This document shows positions 53,771 through 58,978 of a DNA stretch of 58,978 nt, piece by piece (position 1 is the first letter of the stretch; every line of letters starts with the position of its first letter). The stretch spans positions 1 through 58,978 of the forward strand of contig JAFEAJ010000038.1 in assembly GCA_018266455.1 (NCBI GenBank), given 5' to 3'. The position numbers and the translations under genes were made by a program. The DNA comes from Bacteroidota bacterium (GTDB taxonomy: Bacteria > Bacteroidota > Bacteroidia > Chitinophagales > Chitinophagaceae). The notes below the pieces were generated by a model. The model searched no databases and had not been told where the DNA came from. It saw nothing but the letters and a program-made list of their open reading frames with translations.

Positions 53771-55816
53771 ATGAACCGCCTTTTTTTGTTTTTTAATTTT
53801 TTGCTTTTTATTTATGCATTGCCTGCCCGGGCTCAAACTCCTGCTATTGATAGTCTTCGTCAAATTATTGAGTCAGGGAAAAACGATATAGAAACCAACA
53901 AAGCGCTGAATGTAATTGCTACAGAATACACAAGGCTGGATATGAACAAGGCAAAATATTATTTGCATGTTTCAATTCATCTTGCCAAAGAATTAAAAAA
54001 CCCGGTAACACTTGGGTATGCTTATGCACAGATGGTAACAGTACAGGCTAATACTGGTCGCAATGACAGTGCCTTATGGTACTTGCAAAAACTAAAAGAA
54101 CTTGCTTCAGGTGATGTGCCTTCAAATGTAAAAGGTGGATATAACCAGGCTGCCGGGCTATATTATAAACGACAGGGAAAGTTTAAGGAGGCGTTGCCAT
54201 TTATGGTTAATTCTTTAAACCTGTACATTGAAACAGACAGGAACAAACCGAGCATAACAGGCAAAACTTCTATTGCCGGCCAGTACCTGAATATCGGAAA
54301 TACCCAATCTGACCTGGGTGATTACAAATCAGCGCTTGGCTCACACTTGCAAGCGCTGAAGATATTTGAGGATATTGACAATAAGAGAGGCATTTCATTT
54401 TGTTACCAAAGTATTTGCAGTGATTTTATTCATCTGAGGCAATATAGCCAGGCGATTGTTTACATCAAAAAATCAATAAACATTAAAAATGAACTGAACG
54501 ACAAAAGAGGCATCGCCAGCGCCATGACGCAATATGCTACAATTTATTCAGGCCTTCAACAATACGATAAAGCAATATCATCTCTTCAAGAAGCCATTCA
54601 ATCTTTCAGGGAGCTAAAGTTGGTTTCAGATGAAGCGGCAGCTGATATTGAATTAGGGAAAATATTTAACAGGCAAAATGATAATAATCAAGCATTGCAT
54701 TATTTTAAAATGGCTCAATTGCTGGCTTCACAAGCCAAAGACAGTTCCCTATTATTGTCTGCAGAAACAGAGGGGGCCTTTGTAACGAAGAGTAATTTAG
54801 AACAAAAGAAAACGGAAGAGAAGTTGCTTGGCAGTTTGGAAATGGCAATTAGCACGGGAGACAAAACCAAAGAACTCAATACTTATCAGCAATTGGCAGA
54901 TTATTACAGCAAACAAAAACAATTTGATAAGGCACTCGGTTATACAAAAAAATTGCACAGCAGTACGGATAGTGTTGACAACAATGAGCTGCAACTACAG
55001 ATGCAGAAAATGGAAAAACAATACAATCTTGAAAAAAAGGAGAATGAAATTTCCTTATTAAAAAAAGACCAACTGCTCTCAAAAGAAAAACTCAAGAGTG
55101 AACAGCATTTTAAATATGGGCTAATTGTATTCCTGATAATGCTTCTGCTGATAGGAGCAATTTTATTAAACCGATACCGTGCCATACAAAAATCTAAACG
55201 GGCATTGGAGGTAGAGAAAATGCGAAATAAAATTGCACAGGATTTGCATGATGATATTGGCTCTATGCTGTCAAGCATCAATATCCTCAGTAAAACAATT
55301 TTGAAAAAACCAGCAGATAACAGCGAGGCATATACTACAATTGCTAAAATAAAAGATTACTCCGCAGAAATTATGGGCAATATGAGCGACATCGTTTGGG
55401 CTGTAAATCCTGCCAACGATACGATGGATAAAATAATCATTCGCATTAAAACATACACAGCAGAAATTTTAGAACCACTGAACATCCGGTATGAAATCAA
55501 GGGCGATGAAAGCCTTTCTAACATTAGTTTAAACCTCAACTGCCGGAAAGATTTTTACCTGATATGTAAAGAAGCCATTAATAATATCGCTAAATACAGT
55601 CAATGTAGTTTGGCTACAGTTTCCTTTAAAAAATCAAGCCATCTGCTTGAATTGGTAATCAGCGATAACGGAATAGGCTTTGACCCAAAGATTTTAGTTG
55701 ATGGAAATGGATTGAAAAATATAAAAGCAAGAGCCGATGCGATGAACGCCACGCTGCAAATGGAATCCGTTCCGAAGCAGGGCACAACATTGATGGTTAA
55801 AATTCCTATAACATGA
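53771..55816 (+). CDS. TPR-containing NarL-type sensor histidine kinase
   Basis: A 681-residue protein with a signal peptide (LFIYALPARAQTP). Tetratricopeptide-like helices follow (about 20-430, including SALGSHLQALKIFEDI and QYDKAISSLQEAIQSFRELK). A transmembrane helix (FKYGLIVFLIMLLLIGAILL) and a coiled coil lead to a HisKA_3 kinase. His493 is in KIAQDLHDDIGSMLSS, and the ATP-lid motifs are in KEAINNIAKYSQC and ISDNGIGFD. The response regulator is encoded 53 bases downstream. Confidence 0.93.
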   Translation: MNRLFLFFNFLLFIYALPARAQTPAIDSLRQIIESGKNDIETNKALNVIATEYTRLDMNKAKYYLHVSIHLAKELKNPVTLGYAYAQMVTVQANTGRNDSALWYLQKLKELASGDVPSNVKGGYNQAAGLYYKRQGKFKEALPFMVNSLNLYIETDRNKPSITGKTSIAGQYLNIGNTQSDLGDYKSALGSHLQALKIFEDIDNKRGISFCYQSICSDFIHLRQYSQAIVYIKKSINIKNELNDKRGIASAMTQYATIYSGLQQYDKAISSLQEAIQSFRELKLVSDEAAADIELGKIFNRQNDNNQALHYFKMAQLLASQAKDSSLLLSAETEGAFVTKSNLEQKKTEEKLLGSLEMAISTGDKTKELNTYQQLADYYSKQKQFDKALGYTKKLHSSTDSVDNNELQLQMQKMEKQYNLEKKENEISLLKKDQLLSKEKLKSEQHFKYGLIVFLIMLLLIGAILLNRYRAIQKSKRALEVEKMRNKIAQDLHDDIGSMLSSINILSKTILKKPADNSEAYTTIAKIKDYSAEIMGNMSDIVWAVNPANDTMDKIIIRIKTYTAEILEPLNIRYEIKGDESLSNISLNLNCRKDFYLICKEAINNIAKYSQCSLATVSFKKSSHLLELVISDNGIGFDPKILVDGNGLKNIKARADAMNATLQMESVPKQGTTLMVKIPIT

Positions 55817-55869
55817 TTGCGGTATCTGGCAGTAAAAATGCCTTTATAATTTTACAGTATTTAATTTAA

Positions 55870-56508
55870 ATGGCAATATCAATTGCGCTATATGAGGACA
55901 ATGCAAGCTTGCGCGATAGCCTGTCAGGCTTGTTGCGTGGTGCAGAAGGTATTGTGCTATTAGCAGCATTTCCGGATGCTACAAAAATTGAAGAACAAAT
56001 AAAAGAGCTAACTCCGGATGTGATACTGATGGATATTGACATGCCCAAGGTAACAGGGATAGAAGCAGTAAAAAAAATACGCACATTTGATTATACAGTT
56101 CAAATTATCATGATTACCGTTTTTGATGACAGCCGGCATGTATTGGATTCCATCATAGCAGGCGCTAATGGCTATTTGCTTAAAAGAGAAATATCTGACC
56201 GTTTAATGGATGCCGTGCAACAAGTTATGAACAATGAAGCCCCGATGTCTGCAGGGCTTGCTAAAATGGTGATAGACTACATTCATCCAAAGTCATCAAA
56301 GACTGCTGGCAGCAACTATGGCTTATCGGACAGGGAGAAAGAAATTCTTGCTTCATTTTCATCCGGCAATTCTTATAAACTTATTGCCGCACAATACGAC
56401 ATCAGTATTAATACCGTCCGCACCCATATCAAAAGCATTTACGAAAAATTACAGGTGCACAGCCAGACCGAAGCCATCTCCAAGGCGCTTCGCGAAAAAA
56501 TTGTATAA
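55870..56508 (+). CDS. LuxR/NarL-family response regulator
   Basis: A 212-residue regulator. Asp55 in VILMDIDMPKVTGIEAV is the phosphoacceptor, and the acidic pocket is ALYEDN. The C-terminal GerE-type HTH contains LSDREKEILASFSSGNSYKL and ISINTVRTHIKSIYEKL. It pairs with the kinase encoded just upstream. The long inverted repeat at 56651-56691 lies downstream and might be a target of this regulator, but that is untested. Confidence 0.94.
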   Translation: MAISIALYEDNASLRDSLSGLLRGAEGIVLLAAFPDATKIEEQIKELTPDVILMDIDMPKVTGIEAVKKIRTFDYTVQIIMITVFDDSRHVLDSIIAGANGYLLKREISDRLMDAVQQVMNNEAPMSAGLAKMVIDYIHPKSSKTAGSNYGLSDREKEILASFSSGNSYKLIAAQYDISINTVRTHIKSIYEKLQVHSQTEAISKALREKIV

Positions 56509-56650
56509 AAGGCCCGCGGAACATTTATTCAAAGCAAACAACGAATAGTATTCTTACAGATACCTATCAGTTGTGCCTATCCAGGTGTTGTTCTGCGCAA
56601 ACAGCGTAGCTCATGGCAGCACCATTCTTATCATCAATGTAAGTTTCATA

Positions 56651-56691
56651 TAATAACACTTACCTCACATTATTGAGGTATAGTGTTATTA
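56651..56691. repeat. Long inverted repeat upstream of the lipoprotein gene
   Basis: TAATAACACTTACCTCA and TGAGGTATAGTGTTATTA form a stem of about 17 bp with one bulge around the loop CATTAT. There is no T run at either end, so a terminator is not assured; an operator or attenuator is possible. It lies 58 bases upstream of the next start codon. Confidence 0.6.
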
Positions 56692-56749
56692 CATGTCCAT
56701 ATTAATTTTACGTTGTGAAATCAAAAATTAACTAATAAAAGTAATTTTT

Positions 56750-57777
56750 ATGAAAAGACATGTTTCTTGTGTATTTACCATTTCTCTCTTTTTTTTTTCC
56801 TATCCTGCAATAAAGACAAAAACCCAAGCCCTACACCAACTGGAACCCTGATGGTATCAAGCATTAGCCCTCAAAACCCCTATGCTGATGATGAAATTAC
56901 GATTAATGGAACCGGTTTTAATACTGATGCAAAAAAAGATACCGTTGACTTTGGCCTGCTTTCCGGTAATGTATTTACACCATTGCAAAATCAGATACTC
57001 TCCACACAAGTAACCCATTCAAACGAAACAAACATAGTTAGCGCAACAGCAACCAAAATAATAATCAAAAGCAAAAACCCACGGGCTCAGGAATTAGGCG
57101 CCTTTCAAACCAATAACCCTAGTGCAAAAGGTATTTCCGATTATGGTCTAGATTATATGCTTTTTTGGAATACCAACACTCCTAATATTAAAGGATCAGT
57201 ACAAATAAGGGTTAGAAGCAATGGCAACGTTGCCTACTCGCCTGTAACGCAGTTTAAGCAAATACCTTCCATTGGAATTTACAAAATAGAATCCACGCTT
57301 TATCAAGCGCCCAATTGGATTCAGGTCTGGACTTCCGTGCCCTTACCCGGTGGTAGGTTTTTGGCTGTGGGCGATAGTGTAGAATTCTTCTTAAATGGCG
57401 TATATGGAACTACTGGCACCGATGTGCATATCGGGTTAAGCTGCACAGTAAGCAATTGCAGTTCCGTGCTGCCTTATATAGATTACCCAGGTATCTTAGC
57501 CCCTCCTTGCGATTGTAACTCCATTAGCGACCATATTTATGGCAATGCCTCCACTGTGCCTTACGGTGGAGGCCGTTTAATTAACTATGATGCTGCTAAG
57601 CATACCGCAACCTTTAGGTGTAAAATACCCGGCAATTTTTTTGGGACCACCTATAGTGGCGGGGCTCCAAATAGCGGCAACTGGGGGCTTATACCTATAA
57701 AATTATTATTAACCAATATCGACAATAAAACCGATACCATCTGGTGTGTACTAAAAGCAAAACCTAACCATTCATAG
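56750..57777 (+). CDS. Lipoprotein with IPT/TIG-like domain, out of frame at a T run
   Basis: The only ATG that gives a lipoprotein leader is at 56750 (MKRHVSCVFTISLFFF), but that frame runs into a stop soon after the T run at 56789-56798. The main frame (TTG 56767 onward) gives FFFLSCNKDKN, a lipoprotein cleavage site, and then an IPT/TIG-like segment (ISPQNPYADDEITINGTGF). It continues to 57777. Inserting one T would join the two into a normal lipoprotein. This may be a phase-variable switch or a sequencing error. The rest of the protein is a beta-rich, about 300-residue surface domain of unknown role. Confidence 0.65.
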
Positions 57778-57839
57778 TATCAATTTTAAATAATTGGCAC
57801 CCGGTAATGAGAATGAGATGAAGTTGATGGGCTGAGTAT

Positions 57840-58884
57840 AATACCTCTACAAAAAAAGACAACAACCCGCCTAACAATGGTGGAGGCACTACCACCGGTG
57901 ATGTGTATGCCGTTGGCTATGAAATGAATGGAGCTGTAACCGTAGCTAAATATTGGAAAAACAACCAGGTCTTCAGCCTTAGCGATGGTTCAAAAAATGC
58001 ACAAGCCTACAAGTATTGTAATAAGTGGCAGCGATGTTTATATTTCGGGCTTTGAACAGAATACAGTAGGTAAACAAGTAGCTAAGTACTGGAAAAACGG
58101 AACAGAAGTATTGCTTTCTGACGAGTCTGCTAACGAATATGCCAATAGCATTGCCGTATCGGGTAATACTATATTTGTATGCGGCTTTAAACTTGCCAGC
58201 ACTAATATTAAATATCCCGTTGAATGGGTAAATGGAACAGAGTATATAGGTACACTCGGCAGTGGTGTGAACGATCTAAATGGTGCAAATAACTTTTGTG
58301 TGGTTGCTGCAAACAACCAGTTTTACCTGGCTGGCACTTCCTTCAATAATGATGCTACTTCAACTGCCGACAGATGGTCGCATACACTACCTTTTGCTTA
58401 TGTAGCTCCCACTTTTATTGCAAGTGATGCTCAAGCTTATGCCGTTGCAGTTTCAGGAACTGATGTGTATACAGCAGGCACATTTCGTGCAAGTGCTCCT
58501 CCTAATTATTATTGGGCGGCCTATTACTGGAAAAACAACGTGCCGTATCCACTTACCGATGGTTCAAAAAATGCAGCAGCCATAGGCATCAGTTTTTCCG
58601 GAAGCGACCTTTACGTTTGTGGGTACGAAATAAAAGCAATAGGAAGTATTTATGATATTGCCTGCTACTGGAAAAATGGCGCCCGTGTAAATCTTGGGGA
58701 CGGGAATATCAACACGATAGCAAGGGGCATAGCGGCAAAAGGTAAAGATGTATATGTAAGTGGCAATAATGGGTATTTTAAAAACGCAGTATGGCAAAAC
58801 CATGGCTACCTGTGGAAAAATGGCGTGGTGATAGATTCTACATCTGAAAGCGGAGCTATGTTGGGAGTGGCAGTGGGGCAGTAA
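57840..58884 (+). pseudogene. Seven-repeat propeller surface protein, frameshifted and lacking its leader
   Basis: Two frames carry one repeat series. From about 57852 one frame reads KKDNNPPNNGGGTTTGDVYA and a first unit ending DGSKNAQA. After a one-base shift near 58005-58008 the other frame continues with TSIVISGSDVYISGFE and five or six more units. Counted across the break there are seven units of about 45-50 residues (pattern DVYVxGxE...YWKNG...L). No start codon or signal sequence remains upstream, because an in-frame TGA lies at 57825. The Cys-Lys-Lys-Asp lipoprotein start typical of such proteins seems altered to Thr-Lys-Lys-Asp. Confidence 0.65.
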
Positions 58885-58978
58885 AGGAAGATGCAATTTT
58901 TTAAATCATAGGATTAGGTAGATTGTTCGCATATCTTGATCTGTCAATGCTTTTCTAATGGCCTCATAAAAAAAGCGT

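Noticed and set aside
1..58978. tRNA or rRNA genes, CRISPR arrays, prophage or defence islands
   Set aside because: No cloverleaf candidates, spaced repeats, integrases, phage genes or restriction-type genes were recognised in the intergenic gaps or coding regions. A dedicated scan would be needed to exclude small RNA genes.

Overview
The window is a stretch of a Bacteroidetes chromosome, most likely from the Chitinophagaceae or a close relative. The basis is gene content: a TamL-type assembly lipoprotein, a GSCFA protein, a T9SS type A sorting domain, a paired RDD/SpoIIM and DUF4129-DUF4350-MoxR-DUF58 block, a short glycogen-synthase-like protein next to panC-panD, and TAnnTTTG-type promoter elements. 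No rRNA, tRNA, CRISPR array, prophage, transposase gene or recognisable defence system was found. Most of the window is core chromosome.

Layout. 1-1752: end of prolyl-tRNA synthetase, then a tandem set of DUF5362-like membrane proteins whose third copy is wrecked. 1753-8068: RDD (minus) diverging from SpoIIM-DUF4129-DUF4350-MoxR-DUF58, a membrane-linked MoxR/vWA-type module. 8192-13738: truB, tamL, a TrmH-family methyltransferase, a CBS-pair protein and a TonB-like protein. 13739-16451: a GH29 alpha-L-fucosidase and a Gly/Tyr-rich exported protein, bracketed by two copies of a 154-bp MITE-like element. 16452-27020: nnr, a serine hydrolase, serA, small hypotheticals, a secreted TPR protein, gyrA and a pyrR-like gene. 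27106-33819: an HdrC/D-like Fe-S membrane protein, a LysE exporter, a BamA-like outer-membrane protein, GSCFA, a frameshifted small gene and HMG-CoA lyase. 33851-38415: an HTH regulator with two in-frame TAA codons, then a LytTR response regulator and a TPR sensor kinase. 38615-44557: GH99-like protein, a seven-repeat T9SS protein and a group of small exported proteins. 44569-51494: rlmB, NUDIX, metK, glycogen synthase-like, panC, panD, a UPF0104-like membrane protein and rfaE2. 51883-58978: papain-like lipoprotein, a second TPR kinase with a LuxR-type regulator, and two damaged or phase-switched surface-protein genes.

The most notable material is genes that an ORF caller would split or mis-start. 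They are the third DUF5362 copy (deletion plus frameshift), the HTH regulator (two nonsense codons and a lost start), a one-base frameshift at about 32782, a lipoprotein whose signal peptide is out of frame across a 10-T run, and a seven-repeat propeller gene broken by a frameshift near 58007. The nested inverted-repeat element pair around the fucosidase and the paralogous small-protein cassette at 42195-44557 (one member carrying a canonical EF-hand loop) are the best candidates for undescribed biology. No complete new multi-gene system could be demonstrated.
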